Source: an uncultured Clostridium sp.
GTDB lineage: Bacteria; Bacillota; Clostridia; TANB77; CAG-508
Direction: 5' to 3'
Length of the DNA stretch: 50,284 bases
Assembly (NCBI GenBank): GCA_948471055.1
Contig: CAOKQZ010000004.1
Coordinates: forward strand, 73,331 to 123,614
This document shows positions 10,101-17,356 of the stretch, piece after piece (the stretch's first letter is position 1; every line of letters starts with the position of its first letter). The notes beneath the pieces are model-generated. The model did no database searches. It was not told where the DNA came from and saw nothing but the letters and a program-made list of their open reading frames with translations. The translations under genes were made by a program, and so were the position numbers.

Positions 10101-11486
10101 TTCGCCATTTTTGTATTTTACGGCTCCTAACTCCGTTATTTTTTCGGTACGGAAAGAAAGTCCTGTGGTTTCAATATCTAACACACAATATTCGGTATCG
10201 ATATTTTGGTTCTTTGGGAAAGATACACTTGGAGTTTTATCTGGTACCAAATAGGCTTCTACTCCATAAATAATCTTCATATCTGGGTTATCTCTACCTA
10301 GTAACTTATGTGCTTCTGGGAAAGCTTGTACAACTCCATGGTCTGTAATAGCAATGGATTTCCATCCCCACTTCATTGCTCTTTTTATTAAATCGGTAGC
10401 AGATGTCATACCATCCATTTGGCTCATCTTGGTATGCATGTGTAATTCCACACGTTTCTCTTCTGCACGGTCCATTCGTTCTTGCTTTTTCTTGGGTGGT
10501 GTTTCTACAATGACATTGGCAATTACACCAATTTCTTTTGCATATGGGTCAAACTGAGCAGTTCCACTAAGTCTTACTGCTTTTGCTTCTTCTAACCTTG
10601 CTAATACTTCACTTGCTTTTGCTTCCTCTACAAATGCCTTACAGGTAATGGTACTACTTTCGTCATATACATCAAATAACACTAAAAGCTTTCCATTTTT
10701 TAGTGGTCTTGAATCGATTTTAATAATTTCCCCTTCTAAGGCAATTTTACCACTATCGATAGAAATATCGTCTATTTTTACAAGGGTATCTTTAATGTTG
10801 GCATTTCTTCCTAAAATTAATGGGGTTCTTTCTATTGGTTCTTCTGGAAGTGGTGGTTGTTCTTCTTTTGGCAAATTTGCTTCTTCATTTTCCTTTTCTT
10901 CGTTTTCTCCTACTTCCTCTTCTACTCCTATTTCACTAATTGCTTTTTCAATTTCATATTTCTCGGTAAGTTTGCATTTTTGCTCTATTTTCTTCATGTC
11001 TTCTTCTTGCAAATTTTCCACATAGGTTACTTTATATCTCTTGGCATACAAGCCTTTTAGTGTTTTTTCTAAGGCTTTATCAAATCCTCTTGCCACTAAA
11101 AAATCGGCTCCTTTTACAGCTAAACTAACCACTACTTTATTTTCTTGTATACAAACACGGCTATTATGTAATAAAAATTCGGTAAATGGGTATTTATGTG
11201 CCATATATTTTACGATTTGCTTCCATTCTTGCTGGATACTAGGAATTACGGTTTCTTCTTCATATTGCACACTTATTTCGATATTTTCAATTGCAAAACG
11301 CTCTTTTAAATATTTCTCAAATTCTAATAATTCTCTAGGAGTTACATACTCTTTTGAAAGCAAATCTAATTCTAATTTATTGCTTTTTTTAAATAGATTT
11401 ATTTTTACAATACTTGCGTTCTTTATTTTGGTTTCTACAGGATAATCACCAAAGATTTCTTCTACTGTTTTCATACTTTGTGCCAT
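7134..11486 (-). CDS. polC: DNA polymerase III alpha subunit, PolC type
   Basis: Replicative DNA polymerase of low-GC Firmicutes, 1450 residues, matching the usual ~1430-1450. Domains in order are an N-terminal domain, an OB-fold nucleic-acid-binding region (about 235-340), a PHP domain starting VELHMHTKMSQMDG (about 345), and an inserted DEDD 3'-5' proofreading exonuclease with YCVLDIETTGLSF (about 430), VAHNADFDVGF and HRALDDV. Next come the PHP remainder, the catalytic core with GSRGSVGSSF (about 898), a Cys4 zinc site CPNCKYSDF...CPKCGHK, and the catalytic PDIDLNFSGDYQ (about 975). The end is helix-hairpin-helix and C-terminal. It has 1450 codons with no in-frame CGG. It is separated from rseP by a toxin-antitoxin pair, and proS, often found in between, is absent. 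Confidence 0.98.
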   Translation of the reverse strand: MAQSMKTVEEIFGDYPVETKIKNASIVKINLFKKSNKLELDLLSKEYVTPRELLEFEKYLKERFAIENIEISVQYEEETVIPSIQQEWKQIVKYMAHKYPFTEFLLHNSRVCIQENKVVVSLAVKGADFLVARGFDKALEKTLKGLYAKRYKVTYVENLQEEDMKKIEQKCKLTEKYEIEKAISEIGVEEEVGENEEKENEEANLPKEEQPPLPEEPIERTPLILGRNANIKDTLVKIDDISIDSGKIALEGEIIKIDSRPLKNGKLLVLFDVYDESSTITCKAFVEEAKASEVLARLEEAKAVRLSGTAQFDPYAKEIGVIANVIVETPPKKKQERMDRAEEKRVELHMHTKMSQMDGMTSATDLIKRAMKWGWKSIAITDHGVVQAFPEAHKLLGRDNPDMKIIYGVEAYLVPDKTPSVSFPKNQNIDTEYCVLDIETTGLSFRTEKITELGAVKYKNGEIVEEFECFVNPEKPIPEDVVTITHITDEMVKEAGTIEEVLPKFLEFIGDSVIVAHNADFDVGFIKYNAQLLGYKLENTYIDTLRLAKDLFPDYKKYKLGIIAEKLGIKVEVAHRALDDVMTLVKVFQVMLDMLKEKGAKVIEDIDKLEEGQADFKKLPTYHAIILAQNYVGLKNLYKLISYSHLDYFYKKPRILKSLYKEYSEGLILGSACEAGELYRAIVAGKSEEEIEQIAKDYDYLEIQPIGNNRFMVRNGTVPDEQALEEINKRIVMLGEKLGKLVVATCDVHFMDPQDEIYRRILMAGQGYDDADEQAPLYLRTTNEMIEEFKYLGLDKAYEVVVTNTNKIADLCENISPISPEKCPPHIEGCEKQIEDIAMTKAKELYGEELPTIVKERLDKELQSIIKNGFSVMYIIAQKLVWKSNEDGYIVGSRGSVGSSFVANMTGITEVNSLPPHYRCPNCKYSDFTDYGYKNGFDLPDKECPKCGHKLDKDGMNIPFETFLGFNGDKEPDIDLNFSGDYQAKAHRYTEVIFGKGTTFKAGTVGTVADKTAEAFVRKYFEERQAPVNSAEVTRLAKGCTGIKRTTGQHPGGIIVVPKGREIYEFCPIQHPADDPKSDIVTTHFDYHSIDQNLLKLDILGHDDPTVIRMLQDITGIDPTKVPLDDKETMSIFSSTEALGVTPEQIHSEVGSFGVPEFGTKFVRGMLLDTKPKTFDELIRISGLSHGTDVWLGNAQTLIEQGITTLDQAICCRDDIMTYLMSKGLEPNPSFKIMELVRKGKALKDPAKWAEYVSMMKEHEVPEWYIKSCEKIQYMFPKAHAAAYVTNAFRIAWFKVHKPLAYYAAYFSIRAKAFDSEIMCHGKERVKNKMKEIELLGNAMTKKDEEMYEALEIVWEMYERGFNFLPIDLYHSHSKNFLIEEDKIRPPLTSIAGLGGVAADSIIEARKDGKFMSIDDLKIRSKAGKAVIEMLANAGCLDGMSQSNQMSLFG

Positions 11487-11602
11487 TTTTTCTGCCTCCC
11501 TTAATACTATGACTTATTGTATCATACCAAAGTAAAATATGGAACAGCAAATATTTAATTTTTAAAATTTGTTTTTTGGGATTTTGGTTTTGGGGTTAAA
11601 AC

Positions 11603-11911
11603 TTAATTTATGTACTTTAGCATTTGATTATATTTATTTGAACTTGTTGGAATAATATCAATGAAATGAATATTATAATTTTTTACTTTATAGATAATAA
11701 CATATTTTTGAATTGGAATTTTTCGAAGTTCTTCTTTTGGGTCAAATATAGGATACATTCTAGGAAATATTTTTAAAATTTCTCTTTTTTGAATAAATAT
11801 TTGTTGAAATCTTTCACTTGAATAAATATGGTCACTTAAGAAGTTGTATGTATGAATTTTTCGCAAATTAGCTTTAAATTCTCTGGTAGATGTAAAAAAA
11901 TATTTATTCAT
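11603..11911 (-). CDS. RelE/ParE-family toxin of a type II toxin-antitoxin pair
   Basis: 102 residues of the small RelE/ParE fold. The C-terminal strands PIQKYVIIYKVKNYNIHFIDIIPTS match the hydrophobic strand-turn-strand and the arginine/basic surface region of plasmid-stabilisation toxins. Members either cleave mRNA at the ribosome or inhibit gyrase; the sequence does not decide. Its start overlaps the end of the preceding antitoxin gene by 8 bases, indicating translational coupling. The two genes sit between rseP and polC, which are normally adjacent or separated by proS, so they look like an insertion. Confidence 0.82.
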   Translation of the reverse strand: MNKYFFTSTREFKANLRKIHTYNFLSDHIYSSERFQQIFIQKREILKIFPRMYPIFDPKEELRKIPIQKYVIIYKVKNYNIHFIDIIPTSSNKYNQMLKYIN

Positions 11912-12113
11912 AATGCTTTAATCCAAATTCTTCTTCTATTTCCCATAATACTTTATCAAGTGGTTCTATTCTTCCTTGTTTTAAATCCTCTAATCCTCTT
12001 TTAATCGACTCTTCTACATATTCATTATACTCTTTATCTCGTTTTGCTTTTTCCTCTAAGTATTCTTTCAAATTAAATACTTTCTTTAGTTTTAATTCAC
12101 GTACACTTATCAT
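11904..12113 (-). CDS. Antitoxin partner of the RelE/ParE-type toxin
   Basis: 69 residues, very rich in charged residues (LKEYLEEKAKRDKEYNEYVE), predicted mostly helical, ending in an acidic tail (LWEIEEEFGLKHYE) of the kind that wraps around a RelE/ParE toxin. It has no obvious membrane segment. It precedes and overlaps the toxin gene by 8 bases, the standard antitoxin-first order. The promoter probably lies in the 100 bases upstream, next to the rseP terminator, so the pair is transcribed separately. Confidence 0.8.
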   Translation of the reverse strand: MISVRELKLKKVFNLKEYLEEKAKRDKEYNEYVEESIKRGLEDLKQGRIEPLDKVLWEIEEEFGLKHYE

Positions 12114-12187
12114 GTAGTTTCACTTCCTTTCTTGTTATAATGTAACACATTTTGTTTTTTTATGCAATACTTTTTTGGCTAACTTAC

Positions 12188-12214
12188 AAAAAGCAAGGGG
12201 CTTCCCCTTGCTTT
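12188..12214 (-). terminator. Terminator overlapping the rseP stop codon
   Basis: AAAGCAAGGGG/CCCCTTGCTTT forms an 11-bp stem with a 3-base loop, and TTTTTG follows on the minus strand. Its first arm includes bases of the rseP stop, so the pyrH-to-rseP operon ends here. Confidence 0.85.
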
Positions 12215-13478
12215 AGAGTATTCTTATAATATCATGATATGTCACAAAAATCGTTAGTCCAATTAGTATCGCAAATCCTAGCATTTGGATATTGATTTCT
12301 GTTTTTTCTTTCATTGGCTTTTTACGAATGGCTTCTATTAGATAAATCACTACTTTTCCTCCATCTAATGGTGGGAATGGTAGTAGATTGGTAACACCTA
12401 AGGATAAGGAAATAAGTGCTACTAAGTAGATAAAGTCTTCGATTCCTTTAGTTTTGGCAACCATTCCAGAAATTCCAATTGGTCCCATTAATTGGTTTGT
12501 CGATACTTTTCCAGTAAACAACATTTTTAGGTTTTCGATAATCGATGTGGAAAAATCGACGGTATTCCAAAATCCATAATAGATATTATTCGCAAAATTA
12601 TTTTCTGCTTTTTCAAAGCTAACCCCTAATAAATACGTATAAGATACATTCGCTTCTACCGTTATTTCTTTTATTTCCTCTTTTCTTTTAAGTGTAAATA
12701 CAATTTGATTTGTTTCGGCTTCATTAATTAGCGAAACTACCTGATATGGGTCATTATTTACTTCTTTTCCATTTACTTTTAAGATAACATCTCCAATTTG
12801 AATTCCCTGCTTTTCTGCTGGACTTGACGGATATAGTGCTACAATTTGTGTGGTTAAATTCTCTCCTTCGACTCCTAAATAAATTCCTGTATCTTTCCCA
12901 GTAATCGTTTTTGGTTCCACCGTATAGTCGATTAATTCACCATTTCTTTTTATTTGTACATTAACTGGTTTTCCTTCACATTGCTCCATTACATCAGTAA
13001 TATCTTGTTTTTGATGAATTCTTTTTCCATTAATACGAACCACTTCATCTCCTACTCGAATTCCTGCTTTTACGGCTCCATATTCTGGCTCTAAATTTTC
13101 CACTTTTTTTGAAACATTTCCTCCCACTGCGGAAACCAAGCAAAAATACACTAATAGCCCAAACACAATATTTACCATTCCACCAGCAAGTACAATAGCA
13201 ATACGTTTCGGAATGCTCGTTTTACTAAAAGAACCCTCAGCTTCTGAGCGTTCCTCTTCTCCCTCCATGCTTACAAAACCACCAAGTGGTATTAATCGTA
13301 ACGCATATTGTGTTTTTGTATTTTTACTTTTCCAAATGGTAGGTCCAAATCCAATAGCAAATTCATTTACTGTCACTTTACACAATTTTGCAACTAGAAA
13401 ATGACCTCCTTCGTGAATGAAAATCAAAAATCCTAATAAAAAGATTACTTTTATGGCTGTTACTAAAATACTTAACAA
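12213..13478 (-). CDS. rseP: Site-2 zinc metalloprotease RseP/RasP
   Basis: Intramembrane protease that cuts anti-sigma factors and signal-peptide remnants. 421 residues. The zinc motif HEGGH (22-26) is in the first membrane helix, and the second metal ligand region is NLLPFPPLDGG near 365. Between them are two PDZ-like segments: one around GAVKAGIRVGDEVVRINGK and one around PAEKQGIQIGDVILKVNGK. It lies in the conserved order cdsA-rseP, 11 bases downstream of cdsA. The usual dxr between them is missing, as are ispG and proS downstream. It ends at a strong terminator. Confidence 0.95.
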   Translation of the reverse strand: MLSILVTAIKVIFLLGFLIFIHEGGHFLVAKLCKVTVNEFAIGFGPTIWKSKNTKTQYALRLIPLGGFVSMEGEEERSEAEGSFSKTSIPKRIAIVLAGGMVNIVFGLLVYFCLVSAVGGNVSKKVENLEPEYGAVKAGIRVGDEVVRINGKRIHQKQDITDVMEQCEGKPVNVQIKRNGELIDYTVEPKTITGKDTGIYLGVEGENLTTQIVALYPSSPAEKQGIQIGDVILKVNGKEVNNDPYQVVSLINEAETNQIVFTLKRKEEIKEITVEANVSYTYLLGVSFEKAENNFANNIYYGFWNTVDFSTSIIENLKMLFTGKVSTNQLMGPIGISGMVAKTKGIEDFIYLVALISLSLGVTNLLPFPPLDGGKVVIYLIEAIRKKPMKEKTEINIQMLGFAILIGLTIFVTYHDIIRIL

Positions 13479-13489
13479 ATCGTTTCCTC

Positions 13490-14293
13490 CTATAATAATC
13501 TTATTAACATATACGCAAATGGCGCAATAAAGATAATGCTATCTAGCCTATCTAACATTCCTCCATGCCCCGGAATTAAGTTACTAAAATCTTTTATACC
13601 GACATATCGTTTAATACTAGATGCTGCAAAATCCCCAATCTGTCCCACAACACTTAGTATGATTTCGATTAAAATAACGGTAACATACGAAAAATTCATA
13701 TCAAATACATTGTTAAAAACAAATACTAAACCTGCACCAAATAAAACCGCTCCTATTACTCCTGCAATACACCCTTCTATTGTTTTATTCGGGCTAATTT
13801 TACTAAATTTGTGCTTGCCAAATGTTTTTCCTACTAAATAGGCTAATATATCGGTTCCCCATGCAGCTGCTAATACAAGCCATACTAAAAATTTTCCATA
13901 TTCCATGGCATGAATTAATGGCACAAACATTAAAAATAGGGAAATATAGCAAATTCCAAAAAACGTAATCGCAATATCGTTAATATTCGTTTTCATATTG
14001 CTTAGGATAACTTGCAAAAATAATATCGTAATTCCAATTGGAATTAGTACACTAACAATCGTAATGGCATGCTGTACTGGTATTACATGAATGAGTGCGA
14101 TTAGGAAAGATGAAACATATCCCATCCAAATAACAGGATGTGCTTTTCCTTTGAATGCATTAAAATATTCATGCAGACTTAAGCCTGCTACAATGGCAAA
14201 TGTAATATCTACTACATAAGTATTCCCTAAAACTAATATTATAACCACAAGTGGCATACCAACAAGTGCCGAAACCCATCTTTTAATATCCAT
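13490..14293 (-). CDS. cdsA: Phosphatidate cytidylyltransferase
   Basis: Makes CDP-diacylglycerol from phosphatidate and CTP, the branch point of phospholipid synthesis, in the membrane. 267 residues with about seven or eight helices. The family signature is present as VGKTFGKHKFSKISPNKTIEG and, near the C-terminus, SSIKRYVGIKDFSNLIPGHG followed by GMLDRLDS. It starts 16 bases after uppS and runs into rseP, as in most Firmicutes. Confidence 0.96.
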   Translation of the reverse strand: MDIKRWVSALVGMPLVVIILVLGNTYVVDITFAIVAGLSLHEYFNAFKGKAHPVIWMGYVSSFLIALIHVIPVQHAITIVSVLIPIGITILFLQVILSNMKTNINDIAITFFGICYISLFLMFVPLIHAMEYGKFLVWLVLAAAWGTDILAYLVGKTFGKHKFSKISPNKTIEGCIAGVIGAVLFGAGLVFVFNNVFDMNFSYVTVILIEIILSVVGQIGDFAASSIKRYVGIKDFSNLIPGHGGMLDRLDSIIFIAPFAYMLIRLL

Positions 14294-14309
14294 ACTTTTT
14301 GTAACCTTT

Positions 14310-15029
14310 CTATTTTCCTTTTTTAATAGTTCGATTTTGATATTCTTTTATTGCTTTTAGCAAATCTTCTTCTCCAAAATCTGGCCAGTTTTTTTCCATA
14401 AATACAAATTCGGAATAAATGGTTTGCCATGGTAAAAATCCACTAGTTCGGATTTGTCCACTGGTTCGAATTACCAAATCTGGGTCTGGCTGTTCTTTGG
14501 TATAAAGATGATTACTTATCATTTCTTCCGAAATATCTTCTACTTTTATTTCTTCTTGTTTTACTTTTTTTGCAATCTCGTGTACGGCTTTTACAATTTC
14601 TTGTCTTCCTCCGTAATTTAGGGCAACATTAAAGGTAACGCCTGTGTTGTCTTTGGTTCTTTCAATTGTTTTATCAATGCTTTTTTGTAGTCCTTTGGAT
14701 AATGCTGACTTATCTCCTAACATCTTTACTCGAATGTTTTCAGTATCGGCACGTTTTGCAAAATCCTCTAAATAAGTTTGTAGTAATAACATTAAGGCGC
14801 CTACTTCTTCTTTAGTACGGTTCCAATTTTCCGTAGAAAAGGCATATACGGTAAGATACTGTATGCCAATTTTATTGGCATATCTTACAATGTTCTCGAG
14901 CACCTTAGCTCCTTCTTTATGTCCAAGTTTTGGGTCCATTCCTCTTTCTTTGGCCCATGTACGGTTTCCATCCATAATAATGGCAATATGCCCCGGTAGA
15001 CGTGTTTGGTCAATTTCTTGTATGGTCAT
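14310..15029 (-). CDS. uppS: Undecaprenyl (isoprenyl) diphosphate synthase
   Basis: Builds the C55 lipid carrier for cell-wall synthesis by cis-condensation of isopentenyl diphosphate. 239 residues from the ATG at 15029, chosen because AAGGAG lies 6 bases ahead. A longer frame starting at 15050 would overlap frr. Motifs are HIAIIMDGNRTWAKERG with the catalytic Asp, YAFSTENWNRTK, and the C-terminal block RTSGQIRTSGFLPWQTIYSE. Two positions differ from the common family pattern: T in GNRTWA where R is usual, and Q in RTSGQ where E is usual. The fold and other key residues are kept, so I expect an active enzyme. Confidence 0.95.
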   Translation of the reverse strand: MTIQEIDQTRLPGHIAIIMDGNRTWAKERGMDPKLGHKEGAKVLENIVRYANKIGIQYLTVYAFSTENWNRTKEEVGALMLLLQTYLEDFAKRADTENIRVKMLGDKSALSKGLQKSIDKTIERTKDNTGVTFNVALNYGGRQEIVKAVHEIAKKVKQEEIKVEDISEEMISNHLYTKEQPDPDLVIRTSGQIRTSGFLPWQTIYSEFVFMEKNWPDFGEEDLLKAIKEYQNRTIKKGK

Positions 15030-15042
15030 TGTTTTCTCCTTA

Positions 15043-15591
15043 TTATACACTCATGATTTCTTTTTCTTTGTTTGCGGTGATGTTGTCAATTTCTTCTATT
15101 TTCTTATCGGTTATTTTTTGAATGTCTTCTTCTGCTGTTCTTAAATCATCCTCGGTAATAAGAGAATCTTTTTGCCTCTTTTTAAATTCATCAATTCCAT
15201 CTCTACGAACAGAACGAACGGCTACTTTTGCTTCTTCTGCCATTTTTTTAATGTCTTTTACCAATTCTTTTCTTCTTTCTTCGTTTAATTCTGGGAAAGA
15301 TAAACGAATTACCTTTCCATCATTGTTTGGGTTAATACCAATATCAGAGGCTAAAATTGCTTTTTCAATTTCTTTTAAAATACTTGCATCCCATGGTTGT
15401 ATTACAATTAATCTTGCCTCTGGAACCGAAATTCCAGCTACTTGGCTAATGGGTGTTTCTACTCCATAATAATCTACTTTTACTTTGTTTAGAATAGCAG
15501 GGTTTGCTCTTCCTGCTCTTACTGCTGCTAGGTTCTCAGCAAATACGTTAATGGATTTCTCCATTCTTTCTTCAATTGATTTGTAATCCAT
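15043..15591 (-). CDS. frr: Ribosome recycling factor
   Basis: Releases ribosomes from mRNA after termination together with EF-G. 182 residues, close to the usual 185. The conserved core is visible as [55 protein letters not shown] and VRSVRRDG. The gene lies 16 bases after pyrH and is followed almost immediately by uppS, the standard Firmicute order, so it is co-transcribed. Confidence 0.97.
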   Translation of the reverse strand: MDYKSIEERMEKSINVFAENLAAVRAGRANPAILNKVKVDYYGVETPISQVAGISVPEARLIVIQPWDASILKEIEKAILASDIGINPNNDGKVIRLSFPELNEERRKELVKDIKKMAEEAKVAVRSVRRDGIDEFKKRQKDSLITEDDLRTAEEDIQKITDKKIEEIDNITANKEKEIMSV

Positions 15592-15607
15592 AATTTTCCT
15601 CTCCTTT

Positions 15608-16315
15608 TTATTTTACAATAGTTCCAATGTTTTCCCCTTTTACGATTTTAACCATATTTTCTGGTTTATCAATTCCAAATACCATAAGTGGAATTTGGTT
15701 GTCTCTGCAAAGGGCAGTTGCAGTTGAATCCATTACTTTTAGGTCTTTGGTTAAAATGTCGGTGTATGAAATTTCGTCATATTTTACGGCAGTTGGGTCT
15801 AGTTTTGGGTCTGCCGAATATACTCCGTCAATCGTTTTTGCAAGTAAAATCACTTCTGCATTAATCTCTGCTGCACGAAGAGCTGCTCCAGTATCGGTTG
15901 AAAAATATGGGTTTCCCGTTCCACAAGCAAAAATAACCACTCTTCCTCTTTCTAAATGTTTTACCGCTTTTCTACGAATATATGGTTCTGCAATTTGTCG
16001 CATTTCAATGGCAGTTTGTACACGCGTTTTTAATTCTCTTGCTTCTAGTGCATCTTGCAAGGCAAGCGCGTTCATCGTTGTTGCAAGCATTCCCATATAA
16101 TCTGAGGTGGTTCTTTCCATTTGATGACCATACTTTCCTCTCCAAAAGTTTCCACCACCAACAACAATGGCCACTTCTACTCCTAATTTCGTTAAATTTT
16201 TTACTTCATCACAAATGTTGCCTACTGTATCTGCATCAATTCCTGTTTTTCTATCTCCTGCTAATGCTTCTCCACTTAGTTTTAATAGTACTCTTTTATA
16301 CTTTACGTCCTCCAC
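15608..16315 (-). CDS. pyrH: UMP kinase
   Basis: Phosphorylates UMP to UDP, an essential step of pyrimidine nucleotide supply; it acts as a hexamer. 235 residues. Motifs are [12 protein letters not shown] at the start, [28 protein letters not shown] and [20 protein letters not shown]. First gene of the pyrH-frr-uppS-cdsA-rseP block; a leader with TTAGGAGAG lies ahead of the start. Confidence 0.97.
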   Translation of the reverse strand: MEDVKYKRVLLKLSGEALAGDRKTGIDADTVGNICDEVKNLTKLGVEVAIVVGGGNFWRGKYGHQMERTTSDYMGMLATTMNALALQDALEARELKTRVQTAIEMRQIAEPYIRRKAVKHLERGRVVIFACGTGNPYFSTDTGAALRAAEINAEVILLAKTIDGVYSADPKLDPTAVKYDEISYTDILTKDLKVMDSTATALCRDNQIPLMVFGIDKPENMVKIVKGENIGTIVK

Positions 16316-16445
16316 TTCTTATACACTCTCCTAAAAATATATTTTCCGTTTCCTATTCTATCATACATTCCTAAAAATTTGCACTACTTTTTTAAGAATT
16401 TCTTAATTTTTATGGAAGATTCATTTAAAGAACCCCATGTAGGGG

Positions 16446-16533
16446 TAATTTAATCGCCTGCTCTTCGAAGAATTTTCCGATTTACCACTTTCTACAATTT
16501 ATAAAACATTACGAAAAAAAGAGGAAAACTATA
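16446..16533 (+). pseudogene. Decayed N-terminal fragment of an RluA-type pseudouridine synthase
   Basis: On the plus strand, bases from about 16470 to 16523 align to the RluA gene at 17421-17473 with one base length difference. The frame reads EFSDLPLSTIYKTLRKK, against EFPDLLLSTIYKTLRKK in the intact gene. Several differences are silent (ACA/ACC, TTA/TTG, AAA/AAG), so this was once a translated paralogue rather than a recent copy of the same DNA. Weak similarity continues upstream (RLLFE versus MVLQN). A stop precedes it, the frame ends at TAG about 16538, and nothing of the catalytic domain remains. It is an S4-domain relic of about 25 codons. Confidence 0.65.
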
Positions 16534-16548
16534 TTAGCTTTTCCTCTT
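16514..16548 (-). terminator. Terminator after the 139-residue gene
   Basis: AAGAGGAAAA/TTTTCCTCTT forms a 10-bp stem with a 10-base loop, and TTTTTTCG follows on the minus strand. It lies just past the stop at 16558 and partly overlaps the RluA relic. Confidence 0.75.
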
Positions 16549-16557
16549 CGTCTCTTT

Positions 16558-16977
16558 TTACCACTTAATGGAGACCTCCAAGTCATGAAAATGAACAATA
16601 TTAGCCGAAATACCACTTAATGCTTTATATTGGTGACTAATTTTATTAATATTTTCACAAATTTCATCTAGCATTTCGTGTTTCATTTCTACACCTACAA
16701 GAAAGCACGTCCAATACCAATCCCAGTACTTTGGATTATCAGCATATCTTTCTAATGCATAGCCCAATTCATTTTCATACTGTTCATGCTTTTCATCACG
16801 AAGCAGCATTTTAATTGTAATATAAAAAGTTTTCTCTCTAAATGCTGTCTCTCTTGTCATTTCCTTGATTAAATTAAAAATATTTTTAGCAACAATACTG
16901 TTAACTTCTACTGCATCCCGACTTTGTGGTTCATTTTTTACTCTCATGATCGCCATTAATTCTGTTACACAATCCAT
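16558..16977 (-). CDS. Hypothetical protein, 139 residues
   Basis: I do not recognise it. From the ATG at 16977 (AAAGGAG 8 bases ahead) it gives a soluble, mostly helical protein with an acidic and aromatic middle (YADNPKYWDWYWTCFLVG) and an end HFHDLEVSIKW. An upstream in-frame ATG at 16995 lacks a ribosome site. It carries an in-frame CGG as Arg (16918-16920, in QSRDA), unlike core genes of this window, which hints at a different codon history. The 43-residue frame at 17024 lies just upstream and reads the same way, so the two may form a small operon ending at the terminator. Confidence 0.65.
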   Translation of the reverse strand: MDCVTELMAIMRVKNEPQSRDAVEVNSIVAKNIFNLIKEMTRETAFREKTFYITIKMLLRDEKHEQYENELGYALERYADNPKYWDWYWTCFLVGVEMKHEMLDEICENINKISHQYKALSGISANIVHFHDLEVSIKW

Positions 16978-17023
16978 GTTGTCTCTCCTTTCCATGCTGT
17001 ACTTTTTTACAGGTATCTTCTCC

Positions 17024-17155
17024 CTATTTGTCCAACCTACGAGCCTTTTGAGTTGCGGTTAATTTAGAATAGTCCCGTTTAGACTTTACATAGTACGTTG
17101 TTTCTTTCGTCTTAGGATCATCTTTAAATACGCCTAAGTACTTGGTAGATTTCAT
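17024..17155 (-). CDS. Small protein of 43 residues with an overlapping six-codon leader
   Basis: Reads MKSTKYLGVFKDDPKTKE, then ends SKLTATQKARRLDK. A strong ribosome site AAAGGAGG sits ahead of another ATG at 17172, which opens the short frame MSEQKK whose TGA overlaps the ATG of this frame (ATGA). Either translation is coupled through the leader peptide, or a one-base slip on the A run joins them. The basic residues and the YLGVFKD...TTYYVKSKRD pattern recall the small DNA-binding arm of tyrosine integrases, but that is a guess. It uses CGG as a normal Arg codon (17075-17077). Confidence 0.45.
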   Translation of the reverse strand: MKSTKYLGVFKDDPKTKETTYYVKSKRDYSKLTATQKARRLDK

Positions 17156-17321
17156 TTTTTCTGTTCACTCATATTTTGCCTCCTTTAGGGTATCTTTGAA
17201 ATAATACAAATTATTCAAAATAGACTTACTACCATTTGATTTTTTAATTATAACATATACTCGTATTTTTTCAAGCAAATTTTACACAAATATAGGGTTA
17301 TAGGGTGATTTCAAGTTTCTC

Positions 17322-17350
17322 TTGTATCTTTTCAATTTATTTTGTATAAT
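17322..17350 (+). promoter_or_regulatory. Promoter giving a leaderless RluA transcript
   Basis: TTGTAT at 17322-17327, a spacer of exactly 17 bases, then a perfect TATAAT at 17345-17350. The ATG of the next gene is at 17357, 7 bases after the -10 box, where transcription should begin. No Shine-Dalgarno sequence lies ahead of the ATG. Confidence 0.7.
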
Positions 17351-17356
17351 ACTCTT

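Noticed and set aside
17024..17155. Calling the 43-residue gene an integrase
   Set aside because: Only a short resemblance to an integrase arm; no catalytic domain.
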